A DNA stretch of 64,000 nt from Shimia sp. R9_2 (GTDB lineage Bacteria; Pseudomonadota; Alphaproteobacteria; Rhodobacterales; Rhodobacteraceae). The position numbers and the translations under genes were made by a program. The notes beneath the pieces are model-generated. The model saw only the letters and a list, made by a program, of their open reading frames with translations, made no database searches and was not told where the DNA came from. Below are positions 6,895 to 14,321 of this stretch, piece after piece; positions within the stretch are counted from its first letter, which is position 1; each line of letters opens with the position of its first letter. The stretch spans positions 1 to 64,000 of the forward strand of contig NZ_JAGHRO010000004.1 of the NCBI RefSeq assembly GCF_017743735.1, read 5' to 3'.

Positions 6895-8358
6895 TTACTT
6901 TCTCTTCTTCTTAGATTGTTGAATGCGCTCCAGCAGCGCTGAGGCGGGTTCGTCATCTGGATCCTGGGGGACAAGATGGCCTGAGAAAGCATCCTTCAGG
7001 ATCGACTGGCGGAGAGCCGCAGAGCGTTTCAGTTCTGCTTCGCAAAGCTGCTCCAGTTTCTTCAAATTCGTGATCTCATCGTCGAGCAACCTTGCAAGCT
7101 CAGCCTGCTCTTCAGTGCTTGGCAAAGGGATCGGCAAGCCACTGATCGCTGTCAAGCTGATCGAAGCCAAATTCACAGACTGCTTACCCTTGTCCATGAA
7201 GAACCCCTGGCCAAAGCCATTCGCGTAGAGAGATATGAATTCAGACGAAAGTTCCTTGAGAACTGGGCGTGCTCGGAACACATGGTTTTGGTGGATGCAG
7301 CGATCTATTTCGGAGCGCCAAACCCAGCCTCGACCAAGCTTGTCGAGATCGCCACCTTCGTTCAGGAGAATGTCTCCATCATCGAGAAGGCACTGCTCTG
7401 CTTTCTCACGATCGACAGTAATTTCCTTGATCTCACCAAGGTCCAAAAAACCGTTCTGGACATTCGCCACCCGAAGATACGGTAAAGTGACAGGATCTTT
7501 CGGTTCTCTTTTCTTATCCACTGTCACGCCACCTTTGATGACGTTGAGTTGTGAAAGACTTGCCCACACCCACCCCTCGGGCAGGTCCGGCAGGTCAGTA
7601 GTGTCAGGCTCGACAGGGGTTTTGTATTTGCCGCGGCCTTGCCAGTTTTCTTCGCGGGTTTTGAGAATGCGCGCCAGAAGGTCGGTGCCGCTTTCAAGCT
7701 CTCCTTCGCGCTCAGCCCTCCAGTCGGCAGTGAGCTCGCCAGTAACGGCGGATTTGAGGATGGATTGGCGGTAGCGTTTCAGGAGCTTCTGCACCTCGCG
7801 CACCGCCTCTTCCCCCTTATCCAGGCGCGCAAACAGCATCTCGACCTTCTCAACGATCTGCTGCTGTTCCCTTAGGGGAGGTAACGGTAGTTCAATTCGA
7901 GCGATATTTTTTTGCGAAATATTCCGCATGGACATCTGCGCGCCAGTTGCAAAACTTTCAATTTGGTCGCGCCCGCTTCGAGAGTTGAGATACCGGTTTA
8001 CCCAGTTCTGGATCGGCACCGCCAAACGAAGGCGAAGAACCTTATCGCTCAGCTGCAGATTCCGCGTGAGCGATCCAACGATGACGGCCGCCCCTACCAA
8101 CTCAATTGTGTTGGCCCTGCTCATCAGAAGATCCCCAGTCTCGATCCGCAAAGCGGGACTTACCTGCTCGGGATTTCCGATCGTTTTGCTCTCGTCGTCC
8201 TTGAAATTACCCCAAGTCACGGCACTAATTTTGACGATCCCAACTTCTCCCTCGTTGGGTGGGCGCTCTTCGCAGCGAAAGTTCTTTCCTGCTTCGATCC
8301 TCTCAAGAAGATCACCTAAGCTGACGGTGGTCCATCCTTCAGGCAAGTCTCCCGTCAC
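6895..8358 (-). CDS. hsdS: Type I restriction-modification specificity subunit HsdS
   Basis: The 487-aa protein is the DNA-recognition subunit. It has two target-recognition domains, about residues 1-150 and 255-405. Each is followed by a helical spacer with the typical wording: LPPLREQQQIVEKVEMLFAR near residue 155 and LPSTEEQAELARLLDDE near 410. The helices set the distance between the two half-sites, so the target should be bipartite, but its sequence cannot be read from the protein. The Lys-rich C-terminus ends QQSKKKRK. It overlaps hsdR by 4 bases (ATGA) and is followed one base later by the TIR gene. Length and domain order are normal and the gene looks intact. Confidence 0.94.
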   Translation of the reverse strand: MTGDLPEGWTTVSLGDLLERIEAGKNFRCEERPPNEGEVGIVKISAVTWGNFKDDESKTIGNPEQVSPALRIETGDLLMSRANTIELVGAAVIVGSLTRNLQLSDKVLRLRLAVPIQNWVNRYLNSRSGRDQIESFATGAQMSMRNISQKNIARIELPLPPLREQQQIVEKVEMLFARLDKGEEAVREVQKLLKRYRQSILKSAVTGELTADWRAEREGELESGTDLLARILKTREENWQGRGKYKTPVEPDTTDLPDLPEGWVWASLSQLNVIKGGVTVDKKREPKDPVTLPYLRVANVQNGFLDLGEIKEITVDREKAEQCLLDDGDILLNEGGDLDKLGRGWVWRSEIDRCIHQNHVFRARPVLKELSSEFISLYANGFGQGFFMDKGKQSVNLASISLTAISGLPIPLPSTEEQAELARLLDDEITNLKKLEQLCEAELKRSAALRQSILKDAFSGHLVPQDPDDEPASALLERIQQSKKKRK

Positions 8359-11117
8359 GCGACCAGCGCCCCTTGCAGTTCATCCAGCATGTTATTCAAC
8401 CCGTCCCCGAACAACGCCCGTGCCTTCAGAATACCGCCCTTGTCCGACAGGCTCGGCACTTCCATGAAATCGCGTGGCGTGATTTCTGCATTGGCGGCGA
8501 TGAATTCTGCGATCAGCCGCAGCCAGTCCATCTGTTCCGCCGTATAATCTCTCCCTGCCTTTTTCTCACGTCCGATCCAAAGATTGAAGCGTTGTTTGAC
8601 GCTGTCGCCATATGGGGTGAGTTCCTTGTCATACCCCAGGGCAAAGCGGACGAGTGCCACAACCTCTGTCAACTGCTTATCCACCGGAGCCCCTTTGACC
8701 ACAGCTGCGTTCACCCGCTTGTAGGCCTGCCAGACATCAGCGGTCTGTAGATAGCGTGGCGGATCCTTCATCTTCTGCGTCAGTTCTTTGATCTGCGCAT
8801 AAGTCAGGCGGCGCTTGCCCGCAGGCTGATTGTAGAGGATCTGCAGCGCAGTGATTTCATCCTTGTTCTCATCCAGGAACGTTTTGAATGAGCTGATCCG
8901 CTCCTCAGCGTGTTTGACGTCAAATTTAGCCGTGCGCAGTTCGTCGGTTGTGACCTCGTCGATGATCATTTCCGTCTTCTGCTTGATATCCTTGATCAGA
9001 TTACGAACCTTGGGATTATCAAAGGGGGCGCAGGCGGCATCGGTGAGGTCCTCGATCACCTGAGCTTCCTGTTCCGGGGTAGGTGCATGGCCGTGCTTGG
9101 TCTGGATGACTTCTGCCTGCTTGTCCGGGTCGATGGCATCAAGCAGCGCGTTGGACAGGTCTCGTGGTGTCTTACCACCGGTCATATCAGCGATACGTTT
9201 TCTATCCTCATCCTCCAGCTTGCGATCCAGGACCGCAAGACGCGCAGCCAGGGAAGAAAGAGCATCCTCGTCCCGCCGACCTTGAGCGATCTGGTCGATC
9301 AGCTTGTCAAAGCTGACGGATTTCTTGCGCTCCAGCGGCTGGCTGGCATTCTTCTTGGTCTCGGTCACGCCGACGGCGTCGATCAGGATAAAACGGGTTT
9401 TGGTCTGGGCATCCGGTGTGACCTGTTTCAGGTCAGCATCCGGGATGGTGCGCACACCACGACCCTTCATCTGCTCGTAGTAACCCTCTGACTTCACGTC
9501 CCGCATGAAGATCAAAACCTCGACAGGTTTGATATCCGTGCCGGTAGCGATCATGTCGACGGTAACCGCAATGCGCGGGAATGGATCCACACGGAACGCT
9601 TTGATCATCGCTTTAGGGTCTTCGCCCGTATTGCGGTAGGTGATCTTCTTGGCAAAGTCGTTGCCCTCACCAAAGACCTCACGCGCGATATGCACGATCT
9701 CCTCTGCGTGGTTGTCATCTTTGGCGAAGATCAGCGTCTTTGGCAGCCATTCGCCAGTGCGATCAGGGAAAAGTTCGTTGAAAACACGATCCTTGTAGGT
9801 CTGTAGCACAGTGCGGATTTGGTTTGGAGCTACGACAGAGCGGTCGAGTTCCTTGGCTGTGTATTCGAGATCGGCATCCAGCTCGCGATACCTGACTGCG
9901 CGTGTGCGTTTGTCACGCACGGGCACTTGGAAGGCACTGTCCTGCACCTCCACCTTGCTGCCTTCTTCAGTCACCTTGGTGCGGATCGAATAGATTTCGT
10001 AACCAACGTTCACCCCGTCCGCCACGGAACGCTCATAGGGATATTCCGCAACAAGGTTCTGATTGAAAAATCCAAGCGTATGCTTTGATGGTGTTGCCGT
10101 TAGGCCAATGATCGAAGCGTCAAAATACTCTAACACCTGCCGCCATAGGCCATAGATAGAGCGGTGGCATTCATCAGTGACGATGAAGTCGAACATCTCA
10201 ATCGGGATCTGAGGGTTGTATTCGATCGGGGGGATTTCCCCCTCTTCCTGTTCCCAAGTCTCGAAGGCGGATGTTTCTTCCTGCTCGCCCTCGACTTCCT
10301 CCCCCCGAAGCATCGAATAAAGGCGCTGGATGGTAGTGATGACGACCTTCGCATCGGGGTCGATCCGATGAGAGTGGAGGTGCTGCACAATGTATGTGTC
10401 TGTGAACCTGTTTGCTGCACCTGGTGGCTGATAATTTTGAAACTCTTTGAGAGTTTGGTCGCCGAGATTGTTTCGATCAACCAGAAACAGAATCCGCTTT
10501 GCTTTTGCGTGCTTGATCAGACGGTAGCTGAAGGAACATGCGGTAAAGGTCTTTCCAGCGCCGGTGGCAAGTTGAATCAGCGACCGAGGGCGGTCTTCTG
10601 CGAGGGATTTTTCCAAGCCTTGGATCGCGTCAATCTGGCAGTCTCGAAGACCGGACGAATCAAGCGGGGGCAGCGTCTGCAAACGGCCCCTCAAAGTGCC
10701 ACCATCCTTCACCCATTCGAGAAGCGTCTCGGGTTTGTGGAAGGAAAAAACGCGGCGCGAACGGGGCTTGGGATCCCTCAAAAATCGGAAAAAAGTCTCG
10801 TCACTCGTGCTTTCGTAATCGAAGACAAGAATGCTGTCCCATTTGGCCAAGTGCTCGGGAAGCGCAGCCATGTATTTTTCCGACTGCTCCGCTACTCCGC
10901 TCAAGGTTACGCCGGCTTTTTTCGCCTCGATCACACCAGCCGCCTTGCCACCGATGAACAGTAAGTAGTCGCAAGGCCCTGACTTCAATTGAAATTCCCG
11001 AACAGCCACGCCAAGGGCTGCGTTGCGATTGAAGTCCTGACCATCCTGGATCTCCCATCCAGCAAGGTTCAAAGCCTCGTCTATTTTTTTCCGCGCGATT
11101 TCTTCGGGGGTGGGCAT
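8355..11117 (-). CDS. hsdR: Type I restriction endonuclease subunit HsdR
   Basis: The 920-aa protein is the motor and nuclease subunit. The start MPTPEEIARKKIDEALNLAG at 11117 is preceded by GAGGTAATT; the open frame to 11339 adds an unrelated leader. The N-terminal nuclease motif is seen in GPCDYLLFIGGKAAGVIEAK (D...ExK). The superfamily 2 helicase core follows with Walker A IQLATGAGKTFTACSFSYRL, the DECHRSIYG Walker B, GLTATPSKHT and the late motif QMKGRGVRTIPDADL. A C-terminal helical domain follows. It translocates DNA and cuts unmethylated targets when joined to HsdM and HsdS. It is the first gene of the operon; the start region at 11118-11200 should contain the promoter, but I see no clear consensus. 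Confidence 0.95.
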   Translation of the reverse strand: MPTPEEIARKKIDEALNLAGWEIQDGQDFNRNAALGVAVREFQLKSGPCDYLLFIGGKAAGVIEAKKAGVTLSGVAEQSEKYMAALPEHLAKWDSILVFDYESTSDETFFRFLRDPKPRSRRVFSFHKPETLLEWVKDGGTLRGRLQTLPPLDSSGLRDCQIDAIQGLEKSLAEDRPRSLIQLATGAGKTFTACSFSYRLIKHAKAKRILFLVDRNNLGDQTLKEFQNYQPPGAANRFTDTYIVQHLHSHRIDPDAKVVITTIQRLYSMLRGEEVEGEQEETSAFETWEQEEGEIPPIEYNPQIPIEMFDFIVTDECHRSIYGLWRQVLEYFDASIIGLTATPSKHTLGFFNQNLVAEYPYERSVADGVNVGYEIYSIRTKVTEEGSKVEVQDSAFQVPVRDKRTRAVRYRELDADLEYTAKELDRSVVAPNQIRTVLQTYKDRVFNELFPDRTGEWLPKTLIFAKDDNHAEEIVHIAREVFGEGNDFAKKITYRNTGEDPKAMIKAFRVDPFPRIAVTVDMIATGTDIKPVEVLIFMRDVKSEGYYEQMKGRGVRTIPDADLKQVTPDAQTKTRFILIDAVGVTETKKNASQPLERKKSVSFDKLIDQIAQGRRDEDALSSLAARLAVLDRKLEDEDRKRIADMTGGKTPRDLSNALLDAIDPDKQAEVIQTKHGHAPTPEQEAQVIEDLTDAACAPFDNPKVRNLIKDIKQKTEMIIDEVTTDELRTAKFDVKHAEERISSFKTFLDENKDEITALQILYNQPAGKRRLTYAQIKELTQKMKDPPRYLQTADVWQAYKRVNAAVVKGAPVDKQLTEVVALVRFALGYDKELTPYGDSVKQRFNLWIGREKKAGRDYTAEQMDWLRLIAEFIAANAEITPRDFMEVPSLSDKGGILKARALFGDGLNNMLDELQGALVA

Positions 11118-11458
11118 AATTACCTCGGAAAAAAGAACAATTTTTTCCAACCTACCGATTGTCAGCACAACCTCAAGTAAAACTGGACCATGTGCAGGCT
11201 GAAAATCTGGGAGTTGAATTCTGAGCCGGAAAGCTTGATTATTCCGGCGTCGAACTTCAGCTGCTAACCCCGATGCGATTGGCATCGTCGACTGCAAGTC
11301 AGGGAAGCTCCTCGAACGAAGAGCTGCAGAGCCGGGCACTGGAGTGAAAGAATAGCGCGAGGCGCGCTTTCGGCGGAACCGTATCCAAATTCGCGTATTT
11401 GGCCCTGATGGCCAACTTACGGCACTTGCTTGGAGCGGCTCTCACGAAGGTGCCATGA
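11118..11458. other. Intergenic region between hsdR and the recombinase cassette
   Basis: About 340 bases separate the divergent hsdR operon and the recombinase cassette. No protein family, tRNA or terminator is evident. It should contain both divergent promoters. The hsdR frame remains open up to 11339, but the extension has no ribosome site. Confidence 0.4.
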
Positions 11459-11662
11459 ATGCAGATACCATTGCCTCCAGCAAAAATTCACTGCCCCCCG
11501 TTCAGTTGCCACATAACACCCGAAGAAGTTCGAGGTCGGGCTTTGGTTTCCGGAAAACTGGCCAATCTTTTGTTCACAGGGTGCTCAGGAAGGCCAGAAA
11601 CGCGCTCCAACATCGTTGTCTTGTCAGGTGCCAAGTGGTGGCACCCAAAGGTTGATGGCTGA
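11459..11662 (+). CDS. Small hypothetical protein of the recombinase cassette
   Basis: A 67-codon frame starting MQIPLPPAKIHCPPFSC, with GAAGG at 11446-11450, 8 bases before the ATG. The product has an LANLLFTGCSG stretch and ends VVLSGAKWWHPKVDG. It stops 24 bases before the next small gene and runs in the same direction as the recombinase genes. I cannot assign a function. The overlapping frame starting four bases earlier at 11455 is less protein-like. Coding status is moderate. Confidence 0.45.
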   Translation: MQIPLPPAKIHCPPFSCHITPEEVRGRALVSGKLANLLFTGCSGRPETRSNIVVLSGAKWWHPKVDG

Positions 11663-11686
11663 CGGCCATCAATAAAGGAGATGGCG

Positions 11687-11911
11687 ATGAGTAAGCTCTT
11701 AGATACGGCAGAATTCCACGTTTCGGGCACAGTAAGCAATCCAAGCCAAGCCCCAACAGTAGCGCTCGATATCGAACGTTATCAGCATTTTCTCGAAGCT
11801 CCTGGACTGTCGGATCAGCAAAAGGAAGAGCTGCTCAAAACGCTTTGGTCAATGATCTTCTGCTTGGTCGAACTCGGCTTCACAGTCTGCCCCCACCAAA
11901 AGTCTAACTGA
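11687..11911 (+). CDS. Small conserved-looking protein upstream of the recombinases
   Basis: The 74-aa product starts MSKLLDTAEFHVSGTVSN and is acidic to neutral, with a helical C-terminal half (SDQQKEELLKTLWSMIFCL). An AAAGGAG box at 11674-11680 is spaced 6 bases from this ATG, which is therefore preferred over the ATG at 11681 that abuts the box. It lies 22 bases upstream of the inactive recombinase paralogue and is probably in one transcript with it. Function unknown; the position suggests a role with the integrase, such as regulation or directionality, but that is a guess. Confidence 0.6.
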   Translation: MSKLLDTAEFHVSGTVSNPSQAPTVALDIERYQHFLEAPGLSDQQKEELLKTLWSMIFCLVELGFTVCPHQKSN

Positions 11912-11933
11912 AATGAAAAAGGAACAAGCACAT

Positions 11934-12398
11934 ATGAACACATCGCAAGACACCTACGCGCTAATTTACGCGCGAACTGCCTTTTACCAAGGCCTATCGG
12001 AAAACACCGCGCTTCATCGTCAAATAAACTCTGGCCTCGCATACGCATTTCAAAACAGATGGCTGGTTAAGAACGTCTATCTCGACAAGGGTTCAGGCCT
12101 TTCTGACGACCATCCGGGGATGAGGCGGCTATTGAGCGACATTCAGACAGAGCAAGGCAAAACGGTGCATTTGGTCACCGAAGACTCCTCGCGCTTTTCG
12201 CGAGATGGCGAGCACTACCGCAATCTCAGAAAAAAAATCAAAGACGCTGGTGTGACAGTCCATTTCTACGACTGCGGAGGCGAGCAGCCAGCTTGTATGG
12301 ACCTTCAAACTAAGAAAATTGTCTTGGCCCTCCAGAGTGCAAACAAGCGCAAAGCAACCCCGATCCGCCGCCGCAACATTGAAAAGGAAATCAAATGA
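11934..12398 (+). CDS. Serine-recombinase catalytic-domain paralogue lacking the nucleophile
   Basis: The 154-aa product has the fold signature of a resolvase/invertase N-terminal domain: LIYARTAFYQGLSENTALHR at the start, DKGSGLSDDHPGMRRLL in the middle and VTEDSSRFSRDGEHYRNLR after it. Where active enzymes read YARVS, this one reads YARTA, so the catalytic serine is replaced by alanine. It also stops after the catalytic domain, with no DNA-binding recombinase or zinc-ribbon domains. The ATG at 11934 fits an AAAAGGA box; an ATG at 11913 is possible. It overlaps the full-length recombinase by 4 bases. A catalytically dead partner that modulates the active recombinase is the simplest reading. 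Confidence 0.75.
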   Translation: MNTSQDTYALIYARTAFYQGLSENTALHRQINSGLAYAFQNRWLVKNVYLDKGSGLSDDHPGMRRLLSDIQTEQGKTVHLVTEDSSRFSRDGEHYRNLRKKIKDAGVTVHFYDCGGEQPACMDLQTKKIVLALQSANKRKATPIRRRNIEKEIK

Positions 12399-13972
12399 AG
12401 CAAGGACATAACAACTCTCAGAACGTCGCAATTTATGCTCGCGTTTCCCACGTGAAGCAGGTGGCAGAGGGGCATGGTCTCGAAAGTCAAATAACACGAT
12501 GCCGCGAGTTTGCAGAGCAGCAGGGTTACAATGTTGCGGCGGTTTTCACCGATGAAATAACAGGGCGCGTTGAAAAGCGGCCTGGCATGAAAGCAATGAC
12601 GAGCTTTCTAAAGAAGAAAGCAAACAACACCCATATTGTGATTATTGATGATATCTCCCGCCTCGCTCGAAATGTTCAGACCCATTGGAAGATACGTGAC
12701 CAGATTGCGGCCGTTGGCGCAAACATTGAGAGCCCCAACTTTGAATTTTGAGAAAGCTCTGGCCCTTGTTTGATCGAGAACATGATGGCGGCTGTTTCAC
12801 AACACCACAGCCAAAGAAATGGCGAAACATCCTTCGACCGGATGAGAGCCCGCCTTTTGGGCGGATATTGGGTATTTCGAGCTCCGATCGGTTACAAATA
12901 CGAAGATACCATGGGCCATGGTTTGCTACTGGTAAGGGATGAGCCCATCGCTTCTATTCTCAAAGAAGGATTGGAGGGCTTTTCCTCGGGAAGGTTTGCA
13001 AACCAGGCTGAATTGGCCCGCTTCTTCGAAAGCAAACCAGTCTTCATGGCCGCCTTATCTGCAGACTTTGTGCGGATCCAAAAGGTAAAAGACCTTCTCA
13101 CGCGCCCCATTTATGCGGGCTACATTAGTTACATGAAAAGTAGAGAGGGGCGAGTATGGAACGTGCCGTTCCGCGAAGGAAAACATGAACCCATCATTGA
13201 CCTCGAAACCTTCGAAAAAAACCAAGCACGCCTGTCCGCGAAACCCAAAGCTACCCTTCGTCGGGACACCAGCGAAGACTTCCCATTGAGGGGCTCGGTC
13301 CTGTGCGACAGTTGCGGACGACCCCTAACTGGTTGCTGGTCTCAGGGGCGGAAAAAGAGTTACCCCTACTACCTCTGTCAGAAACGCGGCTGCGAAAACA
13401 AAGGCAAATCCATCCCTAAGCAGGTAATAGAAGATCAATTCGTTGCGCTCCTCAAAAAACTCGAGCCCTCAAAGGAGCTATTGACTGCGGCCGAAGCTAT
13501 GTTCAACGACATCTGGGAGGCTAAGCGAAAATCAGTAAAGACTGACCAAAGCGCCTATCAAAGGCAGATTAAACAGGTTGAAAAGAAGATTGATGACTTC
13601 ATTGAGATGATTGCCAACGCGACCAATCCCACGGCTGCTGGTCTATACGAAAAAAAGATTGAGGATCTGCTGCGCACAAAGGAAGTGTTAGCTCAAAAAT
13701 CTGCCAACCTGGGTGAATCTCAGCCAGCCTTTAAGGATGTGTTCGAACCATCAATCAGATTCCTCGGAAGTCCCTATAAAATATGGAAAAATTCAGATTT
13801 CATCTGGAAGTGAGCGGTTCTTCGACTGGCATTTTCAGAGCCTCTCAAATACTGCAAAAAAGAGGGGTATCGAACACCAAAAACGGCCTTACCTTTCAAA
13901 GTGTTGGAAGGCTTCGGCAGCGAAAAAAGTGAAATGGTGCCCCCACACGGACTCGAACCGCGGACCTACTGA
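12395..13972 (+). pseudogene. Large serine recombinase interrupted by two in-frame TGA codons
   Basis: Read through, this frame gives a normal large serine recombinase of about 520 residues. The catalytic domain contains IYARVSHVKQVAEGHGLESQ with the expected nucleophile Ser. It is followed by the recombinase DNA-binding domain (FRAPIGYKYEDTMGHG) and a zinc ribbon with four Cys (LCDSCGRPLTG, YYLCQKRGCENKG). A coiled coil and a tail (EGYRTPKTALPFKVLEGF) complete it. The frame is broken by TGA at 12749-12751 (after NFEF, where Gly is expected) and at 13811-13813 (after DFIWK). No base is gained or lost at either place. The frame then ends at 13972 inside the tRNA-Thr gene. The pieces 12395-12751 and 12770-13813 could be made separately, but two nonsense changes make a decayed integrase most likely. 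Confidence 0.8.
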
Positions 13973-14010
13973 TTACAAATCAGTTGCTCTACCAGCTGAG
14001 CTATAGGGGC
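13935..14010 (-). tRNA. tRNA-Thr (anticodon TGT)
   Basis: Read on the minus strand from 14010, the sequence folds as a standard cloverleaf. The acceptor GCCCCTA pairs with TGGGGGC, the D arm is AGCTCAGCTGGTAGAGC, the anticodon arm is ACTGA-TTTGTAA-TCAGT with anticodon TGT, and the T arm contains GGTTCGAGTCC. A discriminator A and an encoded CCA complete the 3' end. The 3' part overlaps the end of the recombinase frame, and its 5' 41 bases are repeated at 17387-17427. The gene is intact, but it sits between two insertions, so its present promoter is not the original chromosomal one. Confidence 0.95.
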
Positions 14011-14011
14011 A
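13971..14011. repeat. 41-bp attachment-type repeat, copy 1
   Basis: This stretch covers the 5' half of the tRNA-Thr gene including the anticodon and is identical over 41 bases to 17387-17427. Direct repeats of part of a tRNA gene are the usual trace of site-specific integration. The segment between the copies is about 3.4 kb. Confidence 0.85.
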
Positions 14012-14321
14012 ATCGTTATTTTTCAACAACTTACGCCTTCAGCCGAACTGACCGTTTTACAGACGCAGGCACCTTTTACACTCATGCAAAATTTCTGCAA
14101 GCCCCGTTTCTGTACAAAATGGATTTTTTTCTATGCCGATTTGGCAACGTCCCAAAACGCGGAATCCTCAGAGATTTTTGCCTGCCATGTGAACAAATAC
14201 ACGCACCCCATGGGCAGAGTTCTAGGCTTGCGCTTGCAATTATGGAGAGTATCCTACTCTAACAAATTGGCCACATTCGCCGTTTTAGCCAAAGAAACCA
14301 TATAGTTGTGAGGGCATCTCA
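14012..14321. other. AT-rich leader between tRNA-Thr and the HEPN gene
   Basis: About 310 bases without a credible gene. It must hold the current promoter of the tRNA on the minus strand and the promoter of the HEPN gene on the plus strand. No confident -35/-10 pair or operator could be picked out by eye. Confidence 0.4.

Noticed and set aside
11455..11655. 66-codon frame overlapping the 67-aa cassette gene
   Set aside because: Its composition (Arg/Ser-rich) is less protein-like and its start is closer to the ribosome box than usual; the frame at 11459 is preferred.
12749..12751. TGA as a selenocysteine or recoded codon in the recombinase
   Set aside because: No Cys is expected at either TGA site and no SECIS-like hairpin follows; nonsense mutation is simpler.
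13713..14006. 97-codon frame ending in WCPHTDSNRGPTDYKSVALPAEL-type wording
   Set aside because: This is translation of a tRNA gene, a well-known annotation artefact.
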